This document shows, piece after piece, positions 29,897 to 40,228 of a stretch of DNA of 64,000 bases. Origin of the DNA: Streptococcus catagoni (GTDB lineage: Bacteria; Bacillota; Bacilli; Lactobacillales; Streptococcaceae). The notes under the pieces were generated by a model that worked only from the letters and a program-made list of their open reading frames with translations, was not told the origin of the DNA and searched no databases. The position numbers and the translations under genes were made by a program. The stretch covers positions 124,001 to 188,000 of the forward strand of contig NZ_WPCW01000003.1 of NCBI RefSeq assembly GCF_011421425.1. The letters are read 5' to 3'. Position 1 is the stretch's first letter; each line of letters begins with the position of its first letter.

Positions 29897-32800
29897 TTAG
29901 TCAGTTTTCTTTTTCTTTGAGTTGACAGAAAATAGTAAACCAGATATGAAAAGCATGAGAGCTGCTATAATACCGCTTCTTTCTTTTGAATTTGTTTGTG
30001 GTAAGCTTGCTTGTTGAGGAACTTCTTGTGCAAGGGTAGAAAGTGATGGTTTTTGCTCAGTCTGATTTAGAAGAGATTTAACAACTTCTTTGTCATGACT
30101 TGTTTTCTCCTCATTAGGAGAAGGCATCTCTTTCTTATCTTCTATCTCTGGATCTTGTTGACCTTCTTCATTTTCATGATCAATAGAATCTGGATTTACT
30201 TTTGGAGCTTTGAGTAACTCTTCTAATGTTATTGAACTGTAATTTCCTGATCTATCTTCACTTACAAGGAACAATTTATCAAGTTCATCAAAAGAAATTG
30301 TGGATGTTACTTCAGTAAGCTCATTTTCATAACTCTCTGGGATTTCAAAGACACCCTCTGCTGTCTGTTCAAAGACAGTGAAACTTGGTGCTTCTTTAGT
30401 TCCAAAGTTATAGTAGAGACGGTGACGGTAACTGTCACCTTCATTTGGGAAACTTACTGTTAATTTTCTAGTCTCTACATCTAAGCTAGCAGATAAAGGT
30501 AAGGCTGGTTTTGTCAAATCAACCTTGATCTTAAAGTCTGTAAACTGCTCCTTAGCATTTTGACTAAGAGGACGATAAGAAACACGATAGATGTAATTTC
30601 CTTCTGGAACGGTTTGACCATTTTGATCTTTTCCATACCAAGTTGTCTGCTCCAACAACCCTTCTTTTAGCTCATTTGTATTGTATTGTTTGTGGGCATA
30701 GGCTGTTAATTCACTTTGCCAAATAGGATTCTCTAAATCTCCCTCTTTAAAGACATAGGCCTTGATATCTTTAACATTTCGTAAGAATGCCCCTTTAAAG
30801 GTAACCTCGTCCATGTTTTTATCACCATTAGGAGAAATACTTAAATAAGCTTGTCCATCAACAAAGTAGAAGGAACGTACCAAACTTCCATCACCTTTGG
30901 CATAGCTTCCTAAGAAGTCTCTGCTGCCAGCGTCTTCTTCTAATTCAGCTTCAAATCCAGGGCTCTTACTTCCTTCAATGATTGACCATGGAGTAAAGTG
31001 AGTGAATAGACCTGTAACATTATTTTCTTTGATTTCTTTAATTTGGTTAACTTCGAAATCTTCCGTTCTTTGTCCATTACTTGGTTGATAATAGAAGGTA
31101 CCATCTAAACTTTGGTAAATTGGTGTTTCAAGAGCTTGCAAGTCAGCAAATTGACCTCTAAAGCCAATGAAAGGTATTGAAGCACGGCCTGATTGATCAC
31201 CTTTTTCTTTAAAATGAACAAATCCATCAACAAAGAAGCCATTCTTCATCTGGTCAAGAAGTTCTTTAGAGAAGCTGCTAATATCAGCTTTGATCTCTAC
31301 CCATTTTTCTTCTTTTGCCCCAAGTGTAATTGTTTGCTCTGCTGTTTGTAAAAGTAATTTTGATTGTAGTTGGAACTTCCCATCTTTAACTTCATCTCTC
31401 AAGAGACTTGCATGGTAGTTAAAGACTTTAGGACTCTTACTTAAGTTATGAACCTTAACCTTGATAACAAACTGATCTTCTATATTAGATAGGTTTACCT
31501 TAGCTTCATCGCCTGTACCAGTCAGATAAATCTCAGTGTCAAGAGCTCTCTTAGCATTAACTGCCCCTGCTCCTTGTTGTCTTGGAGAGTAATAAGTTCC
31601 AGTATTAGGATTAAGAAGAGGATCAGCTGAGCTCATTAACAATTTTTTGGTTAGACTTAAAAGTTTATCTGCTGACAAATCAGGATATTTTTCTTGGATA
31701 GCTTTTTTAACTAAACTGATGATCCCTGTCACGTGTGGTGTTGCCATACTTGTACCTGACATGGTTGAGTAGTCATCAGCAGGACTTACAGAAGAAATCT
31801 CATAGCCAGGAGCAGCTATATCTGGTTTAAAATTACCATCAGCTGTCAAGCCCCAAGTTGAAAATCCAGTCATTTGAGCTCCACCAGGAACAGCAAAGAC
31901 TTTTTGTTTTTGAGTAAAAGTAGCTTTCAAACCTACCAGTGATTTCAAGCTATCAAAATCTTCTCGGCTGATAAAGCCTAATGGGAAGTTCCCTTGATAG
32001 TTAAGAGGTAAAAGAGGTTTCTTATAGTCTTCATTATAAATGAGAAGACCAGCAGCCCCCTTCTTCTCAGCAAGAGAAGCAGTTTTTTGAGAAGAGCTTA
32101 CTGTAGCATAATCTACTAGAACAACTTTTCCTTTTAAATCATTTTCATCAAGTTCCTCTAATGATGTTTCAGTAAGTACAAGGTCAAAGCTTGCATCTTT
32201 AGGGAAGGCACTTGTTATTCGAGTTGCAATTTCTTGGTTCCCCTTGTCTGATTGAATACTAATAACTTCGCTTATTGCAGAAGGGCTAACATATGCTGCT
32301 ACAGTTAAAACATGATCTGTTGAAGCTGGTGTTCCAATTAAACCATAATCAGGATGTTGAGCTAGTGGCTTACGTGCTGAACCACCCATTGCACCATCAT
32401 TGCCGGCAGCCACAATAATAGCCACCCCTTTATTTTTAGCATCATTCAGAGCCTTTAAAATAGCTTCATTGAGTTCTTGACTAGCTTCGGCAGTATTACC
32501 TAAACTGATATTGATAGCACTTGCTCCCATGGCCAAAGCGTCTTCAATAGCTAGGGCATATAGTTCTTGCATTTTGCTAGGATTCTTTGGTGTTCTTACC
32601 TTTAAGAACATGATTTGAGCATCAGGTGCTACACCCTGCATTAAATAAGAATTTTTATCTGACTTATGAAGACTTGCAGCTGCAATACCAGCAACATGTG
32701 TTCCGTGTTCTAAATCTTTTCTTTCTACGCCAGAGGTATCAAGACCATTATTATAATCATGGAAGAAAACCAGCTTGTGGTTAATCCATTTACCACGACT

Positions 32801-33397
32801 GATATTTTGTTTTTTCTTTTCTTCTTCTAGAGTTACTTCGTCTTTAAAACGATCTTTATCATCTTGTTCTTTTGAGAAAACAGGATGTTTTTCATCGATT
32901 CCACCGTCAATAATGGCAATCAACTGTCCACTGCCTTTACCAACTTTCTCCCATAAGTCTTTAATATGAGAAGGGTCAACCTGATCAATTAAAAGTCCTT
33001 TGGCCTTAACTTCCTCTTCTGTCAGAAGTCTTTTGGGATTAGTAGGAGCTGCTGCTTCCTCTTCATCCCCAAAATCGCCAAGTGAATCATCACCAAAGTC
33101 TGGTACTTCTAAAGACCCATCAACTCTTCCATCAACACCACCCTCAAGATCAAAGTCCAAGTCTTTTTCTCCAAAATCTTCTTCTGAAGAATTAAGTTTT
33201 GATGACTCAGTCCCTTGTGCCTGTGAATCAACACTATTAGTTGCTGGCTGTGTAGCGTCAACAAGCTGAAGTTGATTATTGTCAGTTTCCACTTGTTCTT
33301 CTGCAGATACGGCACCAGCCTGAGCTAGAAGTATGCTAGTTGTTGCTAAGGTTAAAGCAATTATGATTTTTTTCTTTGAGTGATGCTTATTATTCAC
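29897..33397 (-). CDS. cell-wall-anchored subtilase, C5a peptidase (ScpA)-like
   Basis: From GTG at 33397 (GGGAGG about 12 nt upstream) the product is 1166 residues; the longer TTG frame to 33427 lacks a ribosome binding site. It has a signal peptide ending near VSA, an acidic Asp/Gly/Glu stretch (about 70-120), a subtilase domain with D164 (AIIDGGID), H231 (HGTHVAG), N333 (AAGND) and S550 (GTSMATP), an inserted PA domain, Fn3-like domains including SISPNGD at 855-859, a Pro/Glu/Lys wall-spanning region and a sorting signal LPQTN at 1132-1136 followed by a membrane segment and KKKK. The layout matches ScpA, which cleaves complement C5a; SpyCEP-like or lactocepin-like specificity is possible. 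It lies between mtsC and ppiA. Confidence 0.88.
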   Translation of the reverse strand: MNNKHHSKKKIIIALTLATTSILLAQAGAVSAEEQVETDNNQLQLVDATQPATNSVDSQAQGTESSKLNSSEEDFGEKDLDFDLEGGVDGRVDGSLEVPDFGDDSLGDFGDEEEAAAPTNPKRLLTEEEVKAKGLLIDQVDPSHIKDLWEKVGKGSGQLIAIIDGGIDEKHPVFSKEQDDKDRFKDEVTLEEEKKKQNISRGKWINHKLVFFHDYNNGLDTSGVERKDLEHGTHVAGIAAASLHKSDKNSYLMQGVAPDAQIMFLKVRTPKNPSKMQELYALAIEDALAMGASAINISLGNTAEASQELNEAILKALNDAKNKGVAIIVAAGNDGAMGGSARKPLAQHPDYGLIGTPASTDHVLTVAAYVSPSAISEVISIQSDKGNQEIATRITSAFPKDASFDLVLTETSLEELDENDLKGKVVLVDYATVSSSQKTASLAEKKGAAGLLIYNEDYKKPLLPLNYQGNFPLGFISREDFDSLKSLVGLKATFTQKQKVFAVPGGAQMTGFSTWGLTADGNFKPDIAAPGYEISSVSPADDYSTMSGTSMATPHVTGIISLVKKAIQEKYPDLSADKLLSLTKKLLMSSADPLLNPNTGTYYSPRQQGAGAVNAKRALDTEIYLTGTGDEAKVNLSNIEDQFVIKVKVHNLSKSPKVFNYHASLLRDEVKDGKFQLQSKLLLQTAEQTITLGAKEEKWVEIKADISSFSKELLDQMKNGFFVDGFVHFKEKGDQSGRASIPFIGFRGQFADLQALETPIYQSLDGTFYYQPSNGQRTEDFEVNQIKEIKENNVTGLFTHFTPWSIIEGSKSPGFEAELEEDAGSRDFLGSYAKGDGSLVRSFYFVDGQAYLSISPNGDKNMDEVTFKGAFLRNVKDIKAYVFKEGDLENPIWQSELTAYAHKQYNTNELKEGLLEQTTWYGKDQNGQTVPEGNYIYRVSYRPLSQNAKEQFTDFKIKVDLTKPALPLSASLDVETRKLTVSFPNEGDSYRHRLYYNFGTKEAPSFTVFEQTAEGVFEIPESYENELTEVTSTISFDELDKLFLVSEDRSGNYSSITLEELLKAPKVNPDSIDHENEEGQQDPEIEDKKEMPSPNEEKTSHDKEVVKSLLNQTEQKPSLSTLAQEVPQQASLPQTNSKERSGIIAALMLFISGLLFSVNSKKKKTD

Positions 33398-33573
33398 TGT
33401 TATTATTTTCCTCCCGAAAGGTTTCAATTATTTTTAGAAACTAGTTTTATCATAAATAAAAAGGTCAGAATATAAAAATCTATTTTTTAAACTCAACTTC
33501 AAGATGTGACTAACCTTGTCAGGAGGCTAAAATCTTTTTGACACTTGCTATAAAGATTAAAAAGCATCAAAAA

Positions 33574-33601
33574 AGTGAAGAAAATTTCATTTTCCTTCAC
33601 T
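33574..33601 (-). terminator. terminator after mtsC
   Basis: Minus-strand AGTGAAGGAAAAT / ATTTTCTTCACT hairpin (one bulged G) followed by six T, just past the mtsC stop. It ends the mtsABC transcript before the subtilase gene. Confidence 0.85.
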
Positions 33602-33609
33602 CCATATGT

Positions 33610-34461
33610 CTAGGGCTGAACCTTATTTTTTAAAACTTTTTTGAAAAAACATTGTTTAGGCGACAAGAAAAAACTAATAGCAAAGATCAAGGAAGCTGTT
33701 AAAACAATGCTTGAACCAGCTGCAATATTAAATGTATAACCCACATAGAGGCCTAAAATTGAAGTGATTGCCCCTAAAGCTGAGGATATCACTAACATTG
33801 TCTTTAAGCTATTAGCATACAAATAGGCTGTAGCAGCAGGTGTTATCAGCATGGCTACTATCAAGATGGTTCCCACACTCTGCATGGCAGTGACTGCCAC
33901 TAAGGTTAAGAGTATCATCAATAAGTAATGATAAAAGGCCACATTGATTCCCATTGATTTTGCTAAGACAGGATCAAAAGAAGTTAGTAGCAACTCTTTA
34001 AAAAATAAGATAATTAAAGAGAAAACGACAATGGAAACTACTATGGTTACCCACTTATCACTGTCTTGAACAGCCAAGATATTACCAAACAAAATATGAA
34101 AGAGGTCTGTGGAACTATTAGCTATCCCTATCAATATGACCCCAAGAGCAAGGAAGGAACTAAAAGTGATCCCAATAGCAGTGTCCCCCTTAATAACACT
34201 ATTTTCCTTAATAAAGGTAATTAAAGCAGAGGCCAGCAGCCCAAAAATAATGGCCCCGACAAAGAAGTTAAGGCCTAAAATAAAGGATAAGGCAACACCA
34301 GGTAAAACAGCGTGAGAAATAGCATCTCCCATTAAAGACATTGATCTTAAAATGATGAAACAACCTACTGCTCCCGAAACTAAACCAATGACTATGGCAG
34401 TTATCAATGCATTTTGCAAAAAGTGATAAGTCATTAGCCCTTCTATAAATTTATAAAACAT
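33610..34461 (-). CDS. mtsC: metal ABC transporter permease MtsC
   Basis: A 283-residue membrane protein of the ABC-3 family with about eight hydrophobic segments and RSMSLMGDAISHAVLPGVALSFILG, the family signature. It forms the channel for the Mts manganese/iron importer. It follows mtsB by 2 nt. A terminator lies right after the stop. Confidence 0.95.
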   Translation of the reverse strand: MFYKFIEGLMTYHFLQNALITAIVIGLVSGAVGCFIILRSMSLMGDAISHAVLPGVALSFILGLNFFVGAIIFGLLASALITFIKENSVIKGDTAIGITFSSFLALGVILIGIANSSTDLFHILFGNILAVQDSDKWVTIVVSIVVFSLIILFFKELLLTSFDPVLAKSMGINVAFYHYLLMILLTLVAVTAMQSVGTILIVAMLITPAATAYLYANSLKTMLVISSALGAITSILGLYVGYTFNIAAGSSIVLTASLIFAISFFLSPKQCFFKKVLKNKVQP

Positions 34462-34463
34462 TC

Positions 34464-35186
34464 TTAGTTTTCCTTTCTGACAATCAGGTCTTTACCATAA
34501 GTTTCTGTTAAATTGTCCACAGTGAATACTTCTTCCACAGGTCCATAGGCTTTTAATTCCCTATTTAACAAAATAAGCTGATCAAAGTATTGACTGACTT
34601 TACTCAGATCATGGTGCACAACTAAGATTATCTTACCTGCTTTTTTCAATTCTTTTAGTAAATCAACAATAATACTTTCACTAACGGAGTCAATACCCAC
34701 AAAAGGCTCATCTAAGAAGATATAGTCTGTCTCTTGAATCAGACATCTGGCAACCAGCATCCTTTGAAATTGACCGCCAGATAAAGATTTAATAGGTCTA
34801 TTAGCAAAATCTTCCAAGCCAACCTCTTTTAGATAAAAATGAACCTTCTCATATTCTTTTTTTCCAACCCTGCGAAAAAGTCCTAGTTTGGTATAGGTAC
34901 CTAAGGATACACATTCCTTAACTGTGATTGGAAAATTATAGTCAATCAGACTCCTTTGTTCAACATAGGCAACCAGATTTCCCAGGTTCTTACTTTTTTT
35001 ATGACCAATATTGACACTCCCCTGATGGTCAACCAGGTTTAAGAGTGCCTTCATAAGGGTCGACTTGCCGGCTCCGTTTGGTCCAACAATTCCTATAATT
35101 CCAGGCTCTTTAAGTGTTAAAGAGCAATTGTCTAAAGCTAAATAGTTATTATCATATGCAACTGATAAATTTTTAACACTTATCAT
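34464..35186 (-). CDS. mtsB: metal ABC transporter ATP-binding protein MtsB
   Basis: The 240-residue protein starts [13 protein letters not shown] at 35186 behind AGGAGGAAA; an upstream 8-residue extension is unlikely. Walker [10 protein letters not shown], signature LSGGQFQRM and Walker [13 protein letters not shown] are present. It energises metal import with MtsC. An inter-cistronic hairpin separates it from mtsA. Confidence 0.96.
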   Translation of the reverse strand: MISVKNLSVAYDNNYLALDNCSLTLKEPGIIGIVGPNGAGKSTLMKALLNLVDHQGSVNIGHKKSKNLGNLVAYVEQRSLIDYNFPITVKECVSLGTYTKLGLFRRVGKKEYEKVHFYLKEVGLEDFANRPIKSLSGGQFQRMLVARCLIQETDYIFLDEPFVGIDSVSESIIVDLLKELKKAGKIILVVHHDLSKVSQYFDQLILLNRELKAYGPVEEVFTVDNLTETYGKDLIVRKEN

Positions 35187-35208
35187 CTTTTCCTCCTGAA
35201 AATAAAAC

Positions 35209-35241
35209 AAAGCACAAGTCCACTAAGAGATACTGTGCTTT
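35209..35241 (-). terminator. hairpin between mtsA and mtsB
   Basis: AAAGCACA and TGTGCTTT pair around a 17-nt loop; on the minus strand GTTTT follows. It lies 8-40 nt after the mtsA stop, inside the operon. It resembles a leaky terminator that would make the binding protein more abundant than its ABC partners. Confidence 0.6.
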
Positions 35242-35249
35242 ATCTTATA

Positions 35250-36182
35250 TTATTTTGCCAAGCCTTCTGAAATTTTATCTAAATTCCATTTCATCATAGC
35301 ATAGTAGCTATCCCCATCTTTACCTTTTTTGGCAATTGAATCTGTAAAGATTTCAGAGTAGATTGGAATACCACTATCTTTTGAAACAGATTTCATTGGA
35401 CGGTTATCAACACTTGACTCAACAAATAGAGCTGACGGTTTTTTAACTTTTAATTTCTTAATTAAAGCTGTAATTTGGTCTGGTGTTCCTTCTTCTTCAG
35501 TATTGATTTCCCAAATGTAAGCAGATGGAACTTTATAAGCTTTTGAAAAGTATTTGAAGCAGCCTTCACTTGTTACAATAAGTTTTTTGTTTTCAGGAAT
35601 CTTATCAAATTTTGATTTTGCTTCCTTGTCTAATTTCTCTAGTTTTGCAACATAAGTATCTAAATTTTCTTGATAAAATTTCTTATTTTTTGGATCTTTA
35701 GCCATTAACTGCTTAGCAATATTTTTAGAATAAATAACACCGTTTTCTAAATTAAGCCAAGCATGAGGATCTTCTTTTCCTTTTTCACTTTGACCTTCTA
35801 GGTAGATGACATCTATACCATCACTAACAGCGAAGTAGTCTTTGTTCTTTTCTTTTTTAGCATTTTTAACTAGTTTGGTAAACCAAGCTTGGCCACCATC
35901 TTCTAGGTTAATACCATTGTAAAGTATCAAATCGGCAGAACTTGTTTTTTCAACATCCTCTGGTAGAGGTTCATACTCGTGGGGATCCTGTCCAATTGGC
36001 ACAATGCTATGTAAATTAATTTTATCTTTAGCGATATTTTTAGTCATATCAGCGATAATAGAGTTGGTAACAACGACATTAAGTTTCTCTTTTTTAGCAT
36101 TTTTTGCCCCACCGGTACTACATCCTACAAGTAAGAGGAGGGATAAAAATGCAGTGAAAATAAGACTTAACTTCTTATTCAT
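35250..36182 (-). CDS. mtsA: metal-binding lipoprotein MtsA (Mn/Fe ABC transporter)
   Basis: A 310-residue cluster A-1 substrate-binding protein with lipobox L-V-G-C (lipid Cys 21). The metal ligands expected from S. pyogenes MtsA fall exactly at H68 (QDPHEYEP), H140 (EDPHAWLN), E206 (TSEGCF) and D281 (FTDSIA). It captures Fe2+/Mn2+ outside the membrane and passes them to MtsC. Transcription starts from a TTGACA/TATATT promoter whose start region holds a palindrome, the likely MtsR operator. Confidence 0.97.
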   Translation of the reverse strand: MNKKLSLIFTAFLSLLLLVGCSTGGAKNAKKEKLNVVVTNSIIADMTKNIAKDKINLHSIVPIGQDPHEYEPLPEDVEKTSSADLILYNGINLEDGGQAWFTKLVKNAKKEKNKDYFAVSDGIDVIYLEGQSEKGKEDPHAWLNLENGVIYSKNIAKQLMAKDPKNKKFYQENLDTYVAKLEKLDKEAKSKFDKIPENKKLIVTSEGCFKYFSKAYKVPSAYIWEINTEEEGTPDQITALIKKLKVKKPSALFVESSVDNRPMKSVSKDSGIPIYSEIFTDSIAKKGKDGDSYYAMMKWNLDKISEGLAK

Positions 36183-36210
36183 GTGCTTCTCCTTAATATA
36201 AGTTATATTA

Positions 36211-36232
36211 TTAATTAAGTGTATTTAATTAT
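36211..36232. promoter_or_regulatory. probable MtsR operator upstream of mtsA
   Basis: TTAATTAA-GTGTA-TTTAATTA is an imperfect inverted repeat located just after the mtsA -10 box, where a repressor would block transcription. DtxR-family regulators of mts/sloABC operons bind comparable AT-rich palindromes. Confidence 0.65.
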
Positions 36233-36238
36233 AATATT

Positions 36239-36267
36239 AATATATATTACTATATATCTTTTGTCAA
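36239..36267 (-). promoter_or_regulatory. mtsABC promoter
   Basis: Minus strand: TTGACA (36267-36262), 17-bp spacer, TATATT (36244-36239). A near-consensus promoter, about 57 nt before the mtsA start. The TATAAT at 36289-36294 on the plus strand is a likely -10 for mtsR. Confidence 0.8.
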
Positions 36268-36326
36268 GATTTTTTTCCAGAATTTTGTTATAATAATCGT
36301 TACAAATAAGAGAAAGGCCTAATGAG

Positions 36327-36974
36327 ATGACGCCTAATAAAGAAGATTACTTAAAATGTATTTATGAACTGGGGGAAGAAGACATTAAAATGTCTAACAA
36401 AATGATTGCTGAAAGGATGCAGGTTTCTGCTCCAGCTGTTTCAGAAATGATTAAAAAAATGATTTCCCAAGAATGGATTGTTAAGGACCCGACCAAAGGA
36501 TATTTATTGACAGAAAAGGGCCAGAACCTTGTGGCTAACTTGTACAGAAAACACCGCTTAATAGAAGTCTTTCTTATCAATAAATTGGGTTACAGTACAG
36601 AAGAAATCCACCAGGAAGCCGAAGTTCTTGAGCATACTGTTTCAAATACTTTCATTGATCGTTTAGATGAAACCTTAGGTTTTCCGACTTTTTGTCCTCA
36701 TGGAGGAACCATTCCAAGGAAAGACCAACCCCTAGATGAAATTAACACCTTACGCCTAAAACAAGTCAGTGAACTTGGACAATATGAACTCAGTCGCGTT
36801 CATGATCAATTCCATCTTTTGAAGTATTTAGAAAGTCATAACCTCAGTATTGGTACAGTCTTTACCTTGGAACAAATTGATTCCTATGCTCAGACCTTTA
36901 CCATTTCTTATGCTGATAAAAACTTGGTCATCCCTGTTAACATTGCTAAAGAACTATTTGTTAGCAAAAAATAG
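36327..36974 (+). CDS. mtsR: DtxR-family metal-dependent repressor MtsR
   Basis: A 215-residue protein with N-terminal helix-turn-helix (MSNKMIAERMQVSAPAVSEMIKKMI), dimerisation region with HRLIEVFLINKLG and FCPHGGTIP metal-site residues, and a C-terminal SH3/FeoA-like domain (from about 145). In S. pyogenes MtsR represses mtsABC when metal is abundant. It is divergent from mtsA with 144 bp between, holding both promoters. AGAAAGG precedes its ATG by 9 nt. Confidence 0.95.
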   Translation: MTPNKEDYLKCIYELGEEDIKMSNKMIAERMQVSAPAVSEMIKKMISQEWIVKDPTKGYLLTEKGQNLVANLYRKHRLIEVFLINKLGYSTEEIHQEAEVLEHTVSNTFIDRLDETLGFPTFCPHGGTIPRKDQPLDEINTLRLKQVSELGQYELSRVHDQFHLLKYLESHNLSIGTVFTLEQIDSYAQTFTISYADKNLVIPVNIAKELFVSKK

Positions 36975-37039
36975 AGCTCTTGCGACTTAAAAGGGGCCTA
37001 CCTGACCTTTTAGCCACTATTTTTCCTGATTGCATATAA

Positions 37040-37085
37040 AAACTCCCCTAAAAGCCGATCTTGGCCCCTTAGGGGAGTTTCTTTT
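37040..37085 (+). terminator. terminator after mtsR
   Basis: A 12-bp stem AAACTCCCCTAA / TTAGGGGAGTTT with a 17-nt loop followed by CTTTTT, 66 nt after mtsR. Confidence 0.85.
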
Positions 37086-37100
37086 TATCCTAAATCTAGA

Positions 37101-37122
37101 AAAAAGAGCCTATAAGGCTCTT
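37101..37122 (-). terminator. terminator of the glmU-mtnN operon
   Basis: Minus-strand AAGAGCC-TTATA-GGCTCTT followed by TTTTC, about 70 nt past the mtnN stop. It lies back-to-back with the mtsR terminator. Confidence 0.85.
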
Positions 37123-37191
37123 AGAAAAAGTTGGAGCTTATAAGCATCCTCTTTTCTTTACCTTCTCAGGAAATAGCTGAGCAGATAAGTG

Positions 37192-37884
37192 TTATGCTAA
37201 TTTTTTGAGAAAAGCCATTAGAGTTTTAGCTGATTTCTTACCAGCTTCTATGATGAACTGATCAAAGGTAATATTAGCATCATGAGCTGCTGTATCACTC
37301 ATGGCACGTACCACAATAAAGGGTTTTCTAGCTGCAAAGGAAGCTTGGGCAATGGCTGCCCCTTCCATTTCAACAGCCAAAACCTGAGGAAAGTGGCCTT
37401 TGATAGCATTTATTTTATCTTGACCAGCAATAAAGCTATCCCCAGTTGCTACTAAGCCTATTTTGCTATTTGTAGCTTCTTCATCCAAGACCTGTCTAAA
37501 GATCTTAACAAAATTGGGATCACTCTCATAAAAGAGCGGCCGCATAGGCATTTGTCCAAAGTCATAGCCGAAGGCCGTCAAATCCACGTCATGGTAGACT
37601 AAACTATCAGCCACCACAACATCTCCAATGGATAAATCTGCTGCCACAGCTCCTGCAGAGCCCGTGTTAATGACTGCATCAACTTTAAAGTTGTCCACAA
37701 GTATAGCTACAGTCATAGCAGACATAACCTTACCCACTCCTGACTGGACTAATACCAAATCATGTTTACCATATTTTCCACAATAGTAAGTGTTTGAAAG
37801 AACTTGCTTTTGTTCACTGATCTCCATATTTTGAACAAGGGTGCGTAGCTCTTCTTCCATTGCGGCAATAATGCCAATTTTCAT
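37192..37884 (-). CDS. mtnN: 5'-methylthioadenosine/S-adenosylhomocysteine nucleosidase
   Basis: A 230-residue Pfs enzyme: MKIGIIAAMEEELRTLV at the start, VMSAMTVAILVDNFKVDAVINTGSAG, and VVRAMSDTA. It hydrolyses MTA and SAH, feeding the LuxS pathway and methionine recycling. It follows macP by 17 nt as the last gene of the glmU operon. Confidence 0.97.
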   Translation of the reverse strand: MKIGIIAAMEEELRTLVQNMEISEQKQVLSNTYYCGKYGKHDLVLVQSGVGKVMSAMTVAILVDNFKVDAVINTGSAGAVAADLSIGDVVVADSLVYHDVDLTAFGYDFGQMPMRPLFYESDPNFVKIFRQVLDEEATNSKIGLVATGDSFIAGQDKINAIKGHFPQVLAVEMEGAAIAQASFAARKPFIVVRAMSDTAAHDANITFDQFIIEAGKKSAKTLMAFLKKLA

Positions 37885-37901
37885 TTTATTTCCTTTTCTA
37901 T

Positions 37902-38165
37902 CTAAAGGTTAAATACTGCATAGACCAGTAAGGCAATTAAGATAATCAAGGCGATCAGTAGTAAATTTAGTTTTGACTGGAACTGATCACGCTTAGCATT
38001 TTCAATGCGTCGACTTTTATAGATTCTCTCCTGATTGGAATCATCAGAGTCACCAGAGAAGGTCACAACTTTTGTATCAAAATCTTCTACATAAAAGTCG
38101 TCTTCGATCTTCTCGCCTCTGTTTGCTCTTTCAATGATGTCATCAGTTAACAAGGATTTACCCAT
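37902..38165 (-). CDS. macP: MacP-like membrane activator of class A PBP
   Basis: An 87-residue protein starting MGKSLLTDDIIERANRGEKI with a cytoplasmic charged region and one membrane helix near 65-86. The start motif, size and position between a Nudix gene and mtnN match pneumococcal MacP, a cofactor of PBP2a. It overlaps the Nudix stop by one base. Assignment is by motif and synteny from memory. Confidence 0.8.
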   Translation of the reverse strand: MGKSLLTDDIIERANRGEKIEDDFYVEDFDTKVVTFSGDSDDSNQERIYKSRRIENAKRDQFQSKLNLLLIALIILIALLVYAVFNL

Positions 38166-38719
38166 TACTGTTCACCTCCAACTCTTAAGGCAAAATAATC
38201 AAGGGCAATAATCGTTTTCGCATCAACTATTTTCCCTTCTTTAACCAATTCCATACATTCCTGATAAGTCAGTTCATAAACTTCTAGAACTTCATCATCA
38301 TCCTGTGGACGTGGATTCTCTACTTTTTCAACGGTTTTTGCTAAATACAGTTTTATCTTTTCATTAGAGAAGCCAAGGGCTGTATAGAACTCGTGAATCA
38401 ATTCTAAATCACCTTTATAGCCTGTTTCTTCTTCAAGCTCACGCGCTGCCGCTTCTTTTTCTGATCCCTCTTCACCAGCTTCTAATTTGCCAGCAGGAAT
38501 TTCGTAGGAAGTAGCATCAATAGCTTTACGAAATTGTTTGACAATTAAAATCTTATTGTCCGCTGTGATTGCTAGAACAGCAACTGCTCCAGGATGCCTT
38601 ACTAACTCTCTTTTTGCCTGACCTAGACCATTGGGAAGCTGGACATCTTCAACAAGAACATCAATAATAGCGCCCTTATAGATTTCCCGGCGTTTTAATG
38701 TTTTTTCTTCAAAGTTCAT
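38165..38719 (-). CDS. nudF: ADP-ribose pyrophosphatase-type Nudix hydrolase
   Basis: A 184-residue protein with GKLEAGEEGSEKEAAARELEEETGY, a complete Nudix box, and an N-terminal NUDT5/NudF-type extension (EKTLKRREIYKGAIIDVLVEDVQLPNG). ADP-sugar hydrolysis is the usual role. It lies 28 nt after glmU and overlaps macP by one base. Confidence 0.93.
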   Translation of the reverse strand: MNFEEKTLKRREIYKGAIIDVLVEDVQLPNGLGQAKRELVRHPGAVAVLAITADNKILIVKQFRKAIDATSYEIPAGKLEAGEEGSEKEAAARELEEETGYKGDLELIHEFYTALGFSNEKIKLYLAKTVEKVENPRPQDDDEVLEVYELTYQECMELVKEGKIVDAKTIIALDYFALRVGGEQ

Positions 38720-38747
38720 CTGGCTTCCTCCTTATTATGGCCTATCT

Positions 38748-40222
<1,475 letters not shown>

Positions 40223-40228
40223 ATTCAG

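Noticed and set aside
33000..33269. Ser/Pro-rich plus-strand ORF opposite the subtilase
   Set aside because: It reflects the acidic Asp/Gly/Glu coding region read backwards, not a gene.
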